Under the pieces are notes generated by a model. The model was not told where the DNA came from, did no database searches, and saw only the letters and a program-made list of their open reading frames with translations. The position numbers and the translations under genes are program-made. From positions 1,116,001 through 1,180,000 of the forward strand of contig NZ_CM001442.1 of the NCBI RefSeq assembly GCF_000244915.1: a stretch of 64,000 nt of DNA, given 5' to 3'. Positions 27,901 through 37,121 of this stretch are shown here, piece after piece. Positions within the stretch are counted from its first letter, which is position 1. Each line of letters opens with the position of its first letter. The DNA comes from Bradyrhizobium sp. WSM471 (GTDB taxonomy: Bacteria > Pseudomonadota > Alphaproteobacteria > Rhizobiales > Xanthobacteraceae).

Positions 27901-30132
27901 ATGAAACGTCTCAAGATCCTGCGGCGGTGGTTTGCGCGCAAGTTGGGGTTTGCGCGGCTGATGTGCCTTGCGCTGCTGGTCGTGTTTGCCGGCGCTCGCC
28001 TCTGGGATCCGCCGCCGATCCAGGAACTGCGGCTGCGCACTTTCGACATGTTTCAGTTGATCGATCCGCGCCACAAGACGGCGCGGCCGGTCACCATCGT
28101 CGACATTGACGACAAGAGCCTCGCCAAGCTTGGCCAGTGGCCGTGGCCGCGGACGCGGATCGCCGACCTGATCCAGAACCTCACCAGTCACGGCGCAGTC
28201 GCGATCGGCTTCGACGTCGTGTTCTCGGAGGCCGATCGGCTCAACCCGGATCTGGTCGCGAGCCAGATGCGCTATCTCGACGACGCCACCCGCGCCAAGC
28301 TGCGCGAGCTGCCGAGCAACGACCAGATCCTCTCCGAAGCGATCAAGCGCTCGCGTGTGATCCTGGGCGAGACCGGCCAGCGGGCGATTTCGTCCGAGGT
28401 CGACAAGTCGCTGCCCTTTACCGGCGTCGCAACGGTCGGCGAGGAGGGGGCTGAGCGCTTCCTGTTCGAATTTCCCGGGCTGTTGCGCAACGTGCCAGAG
28501 ATCGAGAAGGTCGCGGCCGGCCGCGGCCTGTTCTCGATCAAGACCGAGCGCGACGGCCTGATCCGCCGCGTGCCGATGATTATGCGCGCCCAGGGCATGG
28601 TCATGCCCTCGCTCAGCCTCGAAATTTTGCGTGTCGTCACGGGCACGCCGACCTTGCTGGTTCGGACCGACAAGACCGGCGTGCGAGCCGTGCGTCTCAA
28701 GGGCGTGGAGATCCCAACCGACAGGAACGGTCAGCTCTGGGTGCATTACGCCCGCCAGGATCCCTCGATCTACGTCTCGGCCGCCGACGTGCTCGATAAC
28801 ACCGTGCCGCCGAACAAGATCGCCGGTAAGCTGGTGCTGGTCGGCACCTCCGCGGTTGGGCTCAATGACATCAAGACCACGCCGGTGTCCTCGAACATGC
28901 CGGGCGTCGAGATCCATGCGCAGGTGCTGGAGAGCGTGCTGAGCGGCGCAGTGATATCCCAGCCGAACTATGCGCTCGGCGTCGAGCTGCTCGCCGCGCT
29001 CATCATCGGCTTGCTCGTCATCATCTTCACGCCGAACCTCGGACCGGTCCGCCTCGTGCTTGCTGGCGCGACCTTCGCCGCGATCCTGATCGGAGTGTCC
29101 TGGTTCTTTTACGTGCAATACCGCTATCTCATCGACTTCACTTATCCGTTGCTGTCGACCACGGCGATCTACCTGACGCTGATCTTTGCCAGCTTCGTGC
29201 GCGAGCAGCGGCAGCGCGTGCAGATCCGCGGCATGTTCGCGCAATACATGTCGCCGGTGCTGGTCGAGCAACTCGCGCAGTCGCCGGAAAAGCTGGTCCT
29301 CGGCGGCGAGGAGCGCGAGATGACGATCATGTTCTCCGACGTGCGCGGCTTCACCACCATATCGGAGACCTACAAGCACGATCCGCAGGGCCTGATCGCG
29401 CTGATGAACCGTTTCCTGACTCCGCTGACCGACGTGATCATCGATCAGAAAGGCTATATCGACAAATACATGGGCGACGCCATCATGGCGTTCTGGAACG
29501 CGCCGCTCGACGATGCCGAACACGAGGTCAACGCCTGTGAGGCCGCGATCCAGATGTTGGAGAAGATCGACGCGGTGAACAAGGACCGCGAGCAGGAGGC
29601 CATTGATGGCAGTCACGTCTACATCCCACTCAATGTCGGTATCGGTCTCAACACCGGCATCGGCGTGGTCGGCAACATGGGCTCCGACCTGAAGAAGAAC
29701 TATTCGGTGCTCGGCGACAGCGTGAACCTGGCCTCGCGCCTCGAAGGCCAGTCGAAGGAATACGGTTTTCCCATCATCGTCGGCTCCAGGACCGCGCTCG
29801 CTGCCAAGGACAAGTTCGCGATCCTCGAGCTCGATTTCATCATGGTCAAGGGCAAGACCGAACCGGAAGTCATCTACGCCATCGCCGGCCGCGCGGACGT
29901 GATGCATTCGGGCGCGTTCCAGCGGCTGCGCAACGTCACCATCGAAATGCTCGCCTGCTATCGCAGCCGCGACTGGCACGGCGCGCTGGACGCGATCGAA
30001 CGCGGCCGCAGGAGCGAGGATGCCGACACGCTGGAAAAGCTGTTCAAGCTCTATGAAGTGCGCATCAAGGAATTCCAGATCAATCCGCCGCCGGAAGGCT
30101 GGACCGGGGCCTATGCGCTGCTGACGAAGTGA
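27901..30132 (+). CDS. CHASE2-domain class III adenylate cyclase
   Basis: A 743-residue membrane receptor cyclase. One N-terminal membrane helix (about 15-35) precedes a periplasmic CHASE2 sensor (about 45-345, with VDIDDKSLAKLGQWPWPR and GFDVVFSEAD), then three membrane helices (about 357-437) and a cytoplasmic cyclase domain (474-660). The catalytic domain has metal Asp in MFSDVRGFTTISE, Lys in DKYMGDAIMAFWN, Asp in VLGDSVNLASRLEG and the transition-state Asn/Arg pair in NLASR. The Lys/Asp pair favours ATP, so the product should be cAMP. ATG 27901 follows AGGAAG; an upstream Met at 27859 is less likely. It begins 148 bp after the adhesin stop on the same strand. Confidence 0.88.
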   Translation: MKRLKILRRWFARKLGFARLMCLALLVVFAGARLWDPPPIQELRLRTFDMFQLIDPRHKTARPVTIVDIDDKSLAKLGQWPWPRTRIADLIQNLTSHGAVAIGFDVVFSEADRLNPDLVASQMRYLDDATRAKLRELPSNDQILSEAIKRSRVILGETGQRAISSEVDKSLPFTGVATVGEEGAERFLFEFPGLLRNVPEIEKVAAGRGLFSIKTERDGLIRRVPMIMRAQGMVMPSLSLEILRVVTGTPTLLVRTDKTGVRAVRLKGVEIPTDRNGQLWVHYARQDPSIYVSAADVLDNTVPPNKIAGKLVLVGTSAVGLNDIKTTPVSSNMPGVEIHAQVLESVLSGAVISQPNYALGVELLAALIIGLLVIIFTPNLGPVRLVLAGATFAAILIGVSWFFYVQYRYLIDFTYPLLSTTAIYLTLIFASFVREQRQRVQIRGMFAQYMSPVLVEQLAQSPEKLVLGGEEREMTIMFSDVRGFTTISETYKHDPQGLIALMNRFLTPLTDVIIDQKGYIDKYMGDAIMAFWNAPLDDAEHEVNACEAAIQMLEKIDAVNKDREQEAIDGSHVYIPLNVGIGLNTGIGVVGNMGSDLKKNYSVLGDSVNLASRLEGQSKEYGFPIIVGSRTALAAKDKFAILELDFIMVKGKTEPEVIYAIAGRADVMHSGAFQRLRNVTIEMLACYRSRDWHGALDAIERGRRSEDADTLEKLFKLYEVRIKEFQINPPPEGWTGAYALLTK

Positions 30133-30171
30133 GGGGCGCGAGAGGCTCTCGCTGCTGCCTCAACAAGAGGT

Positions 30172-30293
30172 GTCGTCCTGGCGAACGCCAGGACCCATTA
30201 CCCCAGGGAACAGTTGCGGCGCCGCGCTGCTAGCCACCAGTCGTCGTCAAACCAAAGCCGGTGGTTATGGGTCCTGGCTTTCGCCAGGACGAC
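30172..30293. repeat. Dispersed inverted repeat, family E
   Basis: Outer arms GTCGTCCTGGCGAACGCCAGGACCCAT (30172-30198) and ATGGGTCCTGGCTTTCGCCAGGACGAC (30267-30293) are mutually inverted, and each arm is itself a short hairpin. It occupies most of the gap between the cyclase and the convergent binding-protein gene. Confidence 0.75.
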
Positions 30294-30330
30294 AGTGGTG
30301 TTTGCTGAAGCTGAGTGCCGGCCTTGAGCC

Positions 30331-31926
30331 TCACTCCGCCCCGATCGTCGTCAGATCCTGGAACCAGTGCTGGGCCTGGACGAACTGCTTGACCTTGGGC
30401 GACAGCGCATGCGGATTGGTGTCGTGCACCACCCACACCAGCGCGGCGTCGTCGACGATCAACGCGTGCGCCTGCGCCAGCAGCTCGTCCTGCTTGGTGC
30501 TGTCGAAGGTCTGCTTGGCCTCGTCGATCAGCGCGTCGACCTTCGGATTCTTGTATCCGCCCCAGTTGACGCCGACCGGCGCGATCTGGCTCGAATGGAA
30601 GAAGCGGACGATGGCGTAGAGCGGGTCGGAGGTGACGTAGGCGATGTTGTTGGCGGTAATGCCGGCGTTCATCTCGTCGGCCGCGCCCTTGCGCCAGTGC
30701 GTATAGAGTGTCTCGAGCTCGACGACCTTGAAATCGATGTCAATGCCGATCTCCTTGAAGCTCTGCTGCAAGAATTCGTTCATCGGCAGCGACAGCATCT
30801 GGCCGGTGCCGCCCTGTGCGATGATGAAGGTGGCCTTCAACGGCTTCGCCTTGGAGTAGCCGGCTTCCTCGACCAGCTTCTTGGCGGCGGCGACATCGTA
30901 TTTCAGCTCGAAACTCGGCTTGCCGAACCAGGGGCTCGACGGATCGACCTGTCCCTTGGCGGGTTTTGCAAGCCCATTCATCAGGCCCACCACGGCTTCA
31001 CGATCGACCGCAAGGTTCAGCGCCTTGCGCAGGCGGATGTCGGTCCAGGGCGAACCCGGCAGCACGCTCAGATGATAATTCCAGACATGCGGCGTGACGT
31101 TGTCGACGAGCTTCATGCCGGCAGCTTTGAGCTGCGGCACGGCATCCGGGGCCGGCGTTTCGATCAGATCGACTTGCCCGGCGAGCAGCGCATTGGTGCG
31201 CGTCAGCGCTTCCGGCATCGGCACCAGCACGAGCTTGTCGACCTTTGGAATGCGCTTCTTGTTCCAATAGTCGGGATTCTTCGTGAGCTCGGCGAGCTCG
31301 CGCGGCACCAGTTTGGTCGATTTGAACGGGCCAGTCCCCGAAGGCTGGCTCGCGAACTTGTCCCAATCCTTGCCGAGCTTTTCGTATTGCGTGGGGCTCG
31401 ACACCAGGAACCACAACATCTGATAGGGAAAGAAGGAATCGACCGTCTTGGTGGTGATCTCCACTGTGGAGTCGTCGATCTTGGCGTAGCTCGCGACTGA
31501 AGGCAGGCGGGTCTTGACCTGGGCGCTCTGGCGCTTGTCGAATTGCGGCGCCTTGTCGTTGAGCACCTTGTCCAGATTCCAGATCACGGCATCGGCGTTG
31601 AACTCGCTGCCGTCGTGAAACTTCACGCCCTTGCGCAAGGTGAAGCGCCATTTGGTCTTGTTCTCGTCATCGACCTTCCACTCGGTGGCCAGTCCCGGCA
31701 CCAGCTTGCCGGGCCGGTCGGCGACGTCCATCTCCCACGCCACGAGCGGATCGTAGATGGTGTAGGCCGTGAACTGGTAGGCGCCGGCGCCGCGATCGGG
31801 CTGGCCGGTGGTCAGCGGGATGTCCGCCATCGAGATGCCGTAGCGCAGCACCGTTTCGGCGCCCGCCGGAATCGCGGACAACGCCAGTGCAAGCACGGCG
31901 AAACAGGTCGATAGTCGGATACGCAT
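30331..31926 (-). CDS. Family-5 extracellular solute-binding protein (DppA/OppA-like), paralogue 1
   Basis: A 531-residue periplasmic binding protein with signal peptide (LSTCFAVLALALSAIPAGA). SBP_bac_5 features are VPGLATEWKVDDENKTKWRF, the RKGVKFHDGSEFNADAVIWN block and DIRLRKALNLAVDREAVV. It is clearly a paralogue of the divergent gene at 32138, sharing long stretches such as PGLATEWKVDD and GTGPFK/GTGPWK. ATG 31926 starts the signal peptide; the upstream frame to 31977 adds a non-signal extension. Likely delivers peptides, amides or similar compounds to the permease operon at 33991. Confidence 0.88.
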   Translation of the reverse strand: MRIRLSTCFAVLALALSAIPAGAETVLRYGISMADIPLTTGQPDRGAGAYQFTAYTIYDPLVAWEMDVADRPGKLVPGLATEWKVDDENKTKWRFTLRKGVKFHDGSEFNADAVIWNLDKVLNDKAPQFDKRQSAQVKTRLPSVASYAKIDDSTVEITTKTVDSFFPYQMLWFLVSSPTQYEKLGKDWDKFASQPSGTGPFKSTKLVPRELAELTKNPDYWNKKRIPKVDKLVLVPMPEALTRTNALLAGQVDLIETPAPDAVPQLKAAGMKLVDNVTPHVWNYHLSVLPGSPWTDIRLRKALNLAVDREAVVGLMNGLAKPAKGQVDPSSPWFGKPSFELKYDVAAAKKLVEEAGYSKAKPLKATFIIAQGGTGQMLSLPMNEFLQQSFKEIGIDIDFKVVELETLYTHWRKGAADEMNAGITANNIAYVTSDPLYAIVRFFHSSQIAPVGVNWGGYKNPKVDALIDEAKQTFDSTKQDELLAQAHALIVDDAALVWVVHDTNPHALSPKVKQFVQAQHWFQDLTTIGAE

Positions 31927-32137
31927 AGGCCAAAGCTCCAGGGAAGACTTCAAGGACAATCGGAGCCCAACCTGCAATCTTGATGCCAGAATAGGCAGTG
32001 CGTTGCCTTCGCCGACGTGCGATCACAAGGACTTGTCGTCGCAGGGGCAATTTGCAGAAAAAGTTTCCCCATTGGCATAGCCGTTGCATACGTTTGCATC
32101 AAAATTAGTCATCGAAGCCGGAAAAAGGATTGAGGCA
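31927..32137. promoter_or_regulatory. Divergent promoter region of the two binding-protein genes
   Basis: A 211-bp gap between two outward-facing starts. It is less GC-rich near 32040-32110. It must carry promoters in both directions; I could not pick confident -35/-10 elements or an operator. Confidence 0.4.
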
Positions 32138-33796
32138 ATGCTGATCAACAAAAACAAGACCCGCGCGGCGCTGATCGCGTTGCTGGCGCTCAGTAGCGCA
32201 GCTGCGTGGCCGCGCGCGGCCGGTGCCGAAACCGTGCTGCGCATCGCCATGACTGCTGCCGATATTCCGCGCACGCTGGGCCAGCCCGATCAGGGCTTTG
32301 AGGGCAACCGCTTCACCGGCCTTACCATGTACGACGCGCTCACCGGCTGGGACCTGTCCTCGGCCGACAAGGCCAGCGTGGTGATCCCCGGCCTTGCCAC
32401 CGAGTGGAAGGTCGACGATGCCGACAAGACCAAATGGACTTTCAAGCTGCGGCCGGGCGTCACCTTCCATGACGGCTCGCCGTTCAATGCAGACGCCGTG
32501 GTGTGGAATGTCGAGAAGGTGCTGAAGCAGGACGCGCCGCAATTCGATCCGAGCCAGGTCGGCGTCACTGCCTCGCGCATGCCGACGCTGGCATCCGCGA
32601 AGAAGATCGACGACATGACGATCGAGCTCACCACCAAGGAGCCCGACAGCTTCCTGCCGATCAACCTCACCAACCTCTTCATGGCGAGCCCGGCGAAATG
32701 GCAGCACTTCTACGACAAGGCAGAAGGCGCTGACGCCAAGGCGAAGTCGCAGGCGGCCTGGACCGCGTTCGCCAAGGATGCAGCCGGCACCGGTCCCTGG
32801 AAGATGGCCGCGTTCACCCCGCGCGAGCGGCTCGAGCTGGTCAAGAATGCGAGCTACTGGAACAAGGACCGCGTGCCCAAGGTCGACAAGATGGTGCTCC
32901 TGCCGATGCCGGAAGCAAATGCGCGCACCGCAGCGCTGCTTTCCGGGCAGGTCGATTGGGTCGAAGCCCCGGCGCCGGACGCGTTGCCTGAATTGAAGCA
33001 GCGCGGCTTCAAGCTCTACGCCAACGAGCAGCCGCATGTCTGGCCGTGGCAGTTCTCGCGCGTCGAGGGCTCGCCCTGGAACGACATCCGCGTCCGCAAG
33101 GCCGCGAACCTCTGCGTCGATCGCGAAGGCCTCAAGGACGGCCTGCTCGCGGGGCTGATGGTGCCGGCGACCGGCACCTTCGAGGTCGGCCATCCCTGGC
33201 GCGGCAAGCCGACCTTCGAGATCAAGTACGACAAGGCGGCTGCGCAGAAGCTGATGCAGGAGGCAGGCTTCGGCCCGAACAAGAAGCTGACGGTGAAGAC
33301 CCAGACCTCGGCGTCCGGCTCGGGCCAGATGCAGCCGCTGCCGATGAACGAATATCTGCAGCAGGCGCTGGCCGAATGCTATTTTGACGTGCAGCTCGAC
33401 GTCATCGAATGGAATACGCTGTTCACCAATTGGCGCCGCGGTGCCAAGGATCCCAGCGCCAACGGCTCGAACGCGACCAACGTCACCTACGCGGCGATGG
33501 ATCCGTTCTTCGCACTGGTGCGCTTCCTGCAATCGGGCATGGCCCCGCCGGTCTCGAACAATTGGGGTTTCATCAACAACCCAAAATTCGACGAGCTCGT
33601 GAAGAAGGCACGGCAGACCTTCGATCCCGCCGCGCGTGACGCCGCGCTCGCCGAACTGCACGCGGCCTCCGTGGACGACGCAGCCTTCCTCTACGTCGCC
33701 CACGACGTCGGCCCCCGCGCCATCAGCCCGAAGGTGACAGGCGTCGTGCAGCCGAAGAGCTGGTTCATCGACTTCTCGCTGGTATCGATGCAATAA
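32138..33796 (+). CDS. Family-5 extracellular solute-binding protein (DppA/OppA-like), paralogue 2
   Basis: A 552-residue periplasmic binding protein with signal peptide (ALIALLALSSAAAWPRAAGA). It has the same landmarks as its divergent paralogue (IPGLATEWKVDDADKTKW, FHDGSPFNADAVVWN, DIRVRKAANLCVDREGL) and a slightly longer middle loop with Ala/Lys-rich KAEGADAKAKSQAAW. ATG 32138 is preferred over the frame start at 32084. It heads the transporter operon: the first permease starts about 195 bp downstream, across a repeat element. Confidence 0.88.
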   Translation: MLINKNKTRAALIALLALSSAAAWPRAAGAETVLRIAMTAADIPRTLGQPDQGFEGNRFTGLTMYDALTGWDLSSADKASVVIPGLATEWKVDDADKTKWTFKLRPGVTFHDGSPFNADAVVWNVEKVLKQDAPQFDPSQVGVTASRMPTLASAKKIDDMTIELTTKEPDSFLPINLTNLFMASPAKWQHFYDKAEGADAKAKSQAAWTAFAKDAAGTGPWKMAAFTPRERLELVKNASYWNKDRVPKVDKMVLLPMPEANARTAALLSGQVDWVEAPAPDALPELKQRGFKLYANEQPHVWPWQFSRVEGSPWNDIRVRKAANLCVDREGLKDGLLAGLMVPATGTFEVGHPWRGKPTFEIKYDKAAAQKLMQEAGFGPNKKLTVKTQTSASGSGQMQPLPMNEYLQQALAECYFDVQLDVIEWNTLFTNWRRGAKDPSANGSNATNVTYAAMDPFFALVRFLQSGMAPPVSNNWGFINNPKFDELVKKARQTFDPAARDAALAELHAASVDDAAFLYVAHDVGPRAISPKVTGVVQPKSWFIDFSLVSMQ

Positions 33797-33812
33797 TTCG
33801 CGCCGCGCACTC

Positions 33813-33976
33813 GCTGCACCCTCTCCCCTTGCGGGAGAGGGTGGCTTCGCCTTAGCGAAGCCGGGTGAGGGGTCTGTCTCCGCGAAAGCGGACCTCTCAA
33901 CTGACGCAGTATCATTCGCGGAAACAACCCCTCATCCGGCGCTTCGCGCCACCTTCTCCCACAAGGGGAGAAGGGA
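33813..33976. repeat. Dispersed intergenic palindromic repeat, family A copy 2
   Basis: Closely matches 12416-12580 over both ends (CTGCACCCTCTCCCCTTG at the left, CTTCTCCCACAAGGGGAGAAGGG at the right) with a diverged middle. Its right end runs to within 14 bp of the GTG start of the first permease gene and supplies the purine-rich sequence upstream of it. Confidence 0.85.
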
Positions 33977-33990
33977 AGAAAAGAAACAAC

Positions 33991-34944
33991 GTGCTCGCCT
34001 ATATCGCCAGACGCATCGTCTACGTCGTCCCGATCGTCATCAGCGTCGCGCTGGTGTGTTTTCTGCTCGTGCACATCACGCCGGGCGATCCGCTGGTGGC
34101 CGTGCTGCCGGCCGACGCCTCGCAGGAGCTCGCCGCCCAGCTCCGCACCGCCTACGGTTTCGATCGCCCGTTGCCGGTGCAGTTCGGGCTTTGGCTGCTC
34201 CGCGCGCTTCATGGCGATCTCGGCAATTCCATCGCCACGGGCCGCCCGGTGCTGGCCGAGGTCATGCGCGCGGTCAGCAACACCGTCACGCTGGCGATTG
34301 CGGCGGCCATCATCGGCTTTACCATGGGCGTCTTGCTCGGCCTGATCGCCGGCTATTTCCGCGAGACCTGGATCGACAAGTTGGCGACGTCCTTTGCCAT
34401 CGCCGGCGTTTCGGTGCCGCATTACTGGCTTGGCATGGTGCTCGTCATCATCTTCTCGGTCCAGTTGAATTGGCTGCCCGCCGTCGGCGCAGGATCCGGC
34501 GGCTCCGCCGCCTGGGCCTGGGACTGGGCGCATTTGCAATATCTCGTGCTGCCGGCGATCACGACCTCGGTGATCCCGATGGGCATCGTCACCCGCACGG
34601 TGCGCGCGCTGACCGGCGACATTCTCAGCCAGGACTTCGTCGAGGCGCTGCGTGCAAAAGGCCTGCATGAGCGCGGCGTGTTCCGTCACGTCATCAAGAA
34701 CGCCGCGCCCACCGCGCTCGCGGTGATGGGACTTCAGCTTGGTTACATGCTTGGCGGCTCGATCCTGATCGAGACCGTGTTCTCCTGGCCGGGCTCGGGC
34801 TTCCTGCTCAACTCGGCGATCTTCCAGCGCGACCTGCCGCTGCTCCAGGGCACGATCCTGATCCTGGCGCTGTTCTTCGTCTTCCTCAATCTGCTGGTCG
34901 ACATCGCGCAAGCCGCGATCGACCCGCGCATCAAGCGGGGCTAG
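33991..34944 (+). CDS. Dpp/Opp-type ABC permease (DppB-like)
   Basis: A 317-residue permease with six hydrophobic segments. It starts IARRIVYVVPIVISVALVCF, then HITPGDP, the DppB-type EAA loop (FVEALRAKGLHERGVFRHVIKNAAPTAL) and TVFSWPGSGFLLNSAIFQRD. GTG 33991 is chosen: the longer ATG frame from 33865 reads through the intergenic repeat and gives a nonsense N-terminus. GGGGAGAAGGGAAG lies upstream. Partner of the DppC-like gene 210 bp downstream. Confidence 0.87.
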   Translation: MLAYIARRIVYVVPIVISVALVCFLLVHITPGDPLVAVLPADASQELAAQLRTAYGFDRPLPVQFGLWLLRALHGDLGNSIATGRPVLAEVMRAVSNTVTLAIAAAIIGFTMGVLLGLIAGYFRETWIDKLATSFAIAGVSVPHYWLGMVLVIIFSVQLNWLPAVGAGSGGSAAWAWDWAHLQYLVLPAITTSVIPMGIVTRTVRALTGDILSQDFVEALRAKGLHERGVFRHVIKNAAPTALAVMGLQLGYMLGGSILIETVFSWPGSGFLLNSAIFQRDLPLLQGTILILALFFVFLNLLVDIAQAAIDPRIKRG

Positions 34945-34980
34945 CGGGATGAGCCCAGTGGTAGCCGAGCAAACGGTGCG

Positions 34981-35104
34981 CTCCCTCCCCCGCCTGCGGG
35001 GGAGGGTTGGGGAGAGGGTGTCTCCTCAATCGAGAACCCCCAAGAGGAAAGAACCCTCACCCGGCGCTGCGCGCCGACCTCTCCCGCACGCGGGAGAGGT
35101 GCTC
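34981..35104. repeat. Dispersed intergenic palindromic repeat, family A copy 3 (diverged)
   Basis: Contains CTCCCTCCCCCGCCTGCGGGGGAGGG and ACCTCTCCCGCACGCGGGAGAGGT hairpins and the shared ACCCTCACCCGGCGCTGCGCGCC core. It lies in the gap between the two permease genes, inside the operon. Confidence 0.75.
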
Positions 35105-35154
35105 CGCCGTCTTGATGGGCATCGAATTCGGCGATGCTTAACGGAGGCTCGCTG

Positions 35155-36057
35155 ATGACCGAGCTTCCGTTGTCCGTCGCCAGCGATGCGGCGCTTCAGT
35201 CCGCGCCCGCGACCAAGGCGCGCGGCTATTGGGCGACCGTCGGCCGTCGTATCCGGCGCGACAAGGTCAGCATGGTCTGCGCGCTGGTGCTGCTGCTGAT
35301 CTTCCTGTCTGCGATCGTTGCGCCGTGGCTCGGTCTGGAAGATCCCTACAAGGGCTCGATGATCCGGCGCCTTCGGCACATCGGCACATCAGGCTACCCG
35401 CTCGGCACCGACGAGCTCGGTCGCGACATGCTGGCGCGGCTGATCTATGGCGGGCGGCTGTCGCTTCTCATCGGCATTTTGCCTGTGATCCTCGCCTTCT
35501 GCATCGGCACCTCGCTCGGCCTCGTTGCCGGCTATGTCGGCGGCAAGCTCAACACCGCGATCATGCGTACGATCGACGTGTTCTATGCTTTTCCGTCCGT
35601 GCTGCTGGCGATCGCGATCTCGGGCGCGCTGGGCGCGGGCATCCTCAATTCCATCGTGTCGTTGACCGTCGTGTTCGTGCCGCAGATCACCCGCGTCGCT
35701 GAAAGCGTCACCACGGGCGTGCGCAACATGGACTTCGTGGATGCCGCGCGCGCCTCGGGTGCGGGGCCGTTCACCATCATGCGCGTTCATATCCTCGGCA
35801 ATGTGCTCGGTTCGATCTTCGTCTACGCGACCAGCCTGATCTCGGTCTCGATGATCCTTGCGGCAGGCCTGTCCTTCCTTGGACTCGGCACCAAGCCGCC
35901 GGAGCCGGAATGGGGCCTGATGTTGAATACCCTGCGGACCGCGATCTACGTCAACCCCTGGGTCGCCGCGCTCCCCGGCGCGATGATCTTCGCGGTCTCG
36001 ATCTGCTTCAACCTGCTCTCGGACGGCCTGCGTAGCGCCATGGACATCAGGAACTAG
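35155..36057 (+). CDS. Dpp/Opp-type ABC permease (DppC-like)
   Basis: A 300-residue permease. The N-terminal region has RRIRRDKVSMVCALVLLLIFLSAIVAPWL, then the family motif PLGTDELGRDMLARLIYGGR, the EAA loop (FVDAARASGAGPFTIMRVHILGN), and LSFLGLGTKPPEPEWG. ATG 35155 is preceded by ACGGAGG. It ends 2 bp before the next ATPase gene. Confidence 0.9.
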   Translation: MTELPLSVASDAALQSAPATKARGYWATVGRRIRRDKVSMVCALVLLLIFLSAIVAPWLGLEDPYKGSMIRRLRHIGTSGYPLGTDELGRDMLARLIYGGRLSLLIGILPVILAFCIGTSLGLVAGYVGGKLNTAIMRTIDVFYAFPSVLLAIAISGALGAGILNSIVSLTVVFVPQITRVAESVTTGVRNMDFVDAARASGAGPFTIMRVHILGNVLGSIFVYATSLISVSMILAAGLSFLGLGTKPPEPEWGLMLNTLRTAIYVNPWVAALPGAMIFAVSICFNLLSDGLRSAMDIRN

Positions 36058-36059
36058 CC

Positions 36060-37121
36060 ATGAGCGAAACCAATACGTCGGTCGCAATGCTGGAGCCGAT
36101 CGAAGACCTCGGCGGCGTCGCCCAGCCGCTGCTCCAGGTCAACGGCCTGACCAAGCATTTTCCGGTTCGTGGCGGCCTGTTCGCCGCAAAGCGTACCGTG
36201 CGTGCGGTCGATAATGTCTCGTTCACCGTCGCCAAGGGCGAGACCGTGGGCATCGTCGGCGAGTCCGGTTGCGGCAAGTCGACCACCGCGCGGCTGCTCA
36301 TGCATCTGATGCCGCGCGACACCGGCGACATCATCTATGACGGCATGAGCGTTGGCCAGTCGCTCTCTCTGCGAGAGCTGCGCCGCGGCATGCAGATGGT
36401 GTTCCAGGATTCCTACGCCTCGCTCAATCCGCGCCTGACCGTCGAGGAATCGATCGCCTTCGGTCCGAAGGTGCATGGCATGGCCGACGGCGCCGCGCGC
36501 GCGCTGGCGCGCGAGCTGCTGGGCAAGGTGGGCCTGGTTCCGGCAAATTTCGCCAACCGCTACCCCCACGAGATCTCCGGCGGCCAGCGTCAGCGCGTCA
36601 ACATCGCGCGGGCGCTCGCACTCTCGCCGCGTCTGGTGATCCTGGACGAAGCGGTCTCCGCGCTCGACAAATCGGTCGAGGCGCAGGTTCTCAATCTGCT
36701 TGCCGATCTCAAGAGCGAGTTCGGCCTGACCTATCTCTTCATCAGTCACGACCTCAACGTCGTGCGCTACATCAGCGATCGCGTGCTGGTGATGTATCTC
36801 GGCGAGGTCGTCGAGCTCGGCCCGGTCGACCAGGTCTGGGATCAGCCGGCACATCCCTATACGCGCGCACTCCTTGCCGCGATGCCGTCCTCGGATCCGG
36901 ACCGTCGCACCGAGACGCCGCCGATCACGGGCGATCCGCCCAATCCGATCGATCCGCCATCGGGCTGCCGCTTCCACACCCGTTGCCCGTTTGCGGAGCC
37001 GCTCTGCGCAAATGCGACACCAAAACTCACCGCGCTCGATAGAATGGGCCACGAGGCCGCGTGCTACATGGCGATCCCGGGGTCAGGCCATAGCCGCGCG
37101 CCGAAGGAGGAAACCGCATGA
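36060..37121 (+). CDS. Dpp/Opp-type ABC ATPase (DppF-like)
   Basis: A 353-residue ATPase with Walker A GESGCGKST, signature ISGGQRQRVNIARAL, and Walker B LVILDEAVSALD. In Walker B the usual Glu-Pro is Glu-Ala (DEAVSALD), as in many DppF proteins. The C-terminal oligo_HPY region with Cys residues (GCRFHTRCPFAEPLC) is present. Its stop overlaps the start of the small AtzG-like gene (ATGA). Confidence 0.9.
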   Translation: MSETNTSVAMLEPIEDLGGVAQPLLQVNGLTKHFPVRGGLFAAKRTVRAVDNVSFTVAKGETVGIVGESGCGKSTTARLLMHLMPRDTGDIIYDGMSVGQSLSLRELRRGMQMVFQDSYASLNPRLTVEESIAFGPKVHGMADGAARALARELLGKVGLVPANFANRYPHEISGGQRQRVNIARALALSPRLVILDEAVSALDKSVEAQVLNLLADLKSEFGLTYLFISHDLNVVRYISDRVLVMYLGEVVELGPVDQVWDQPAHPYTRALLAAMPSSDPDRRTETPPITGDPPNPIDPPSGCRFHTRCPFAEPLCANATPKLTALDRMGHEAACYMAIPGSGHSRAPKEETA

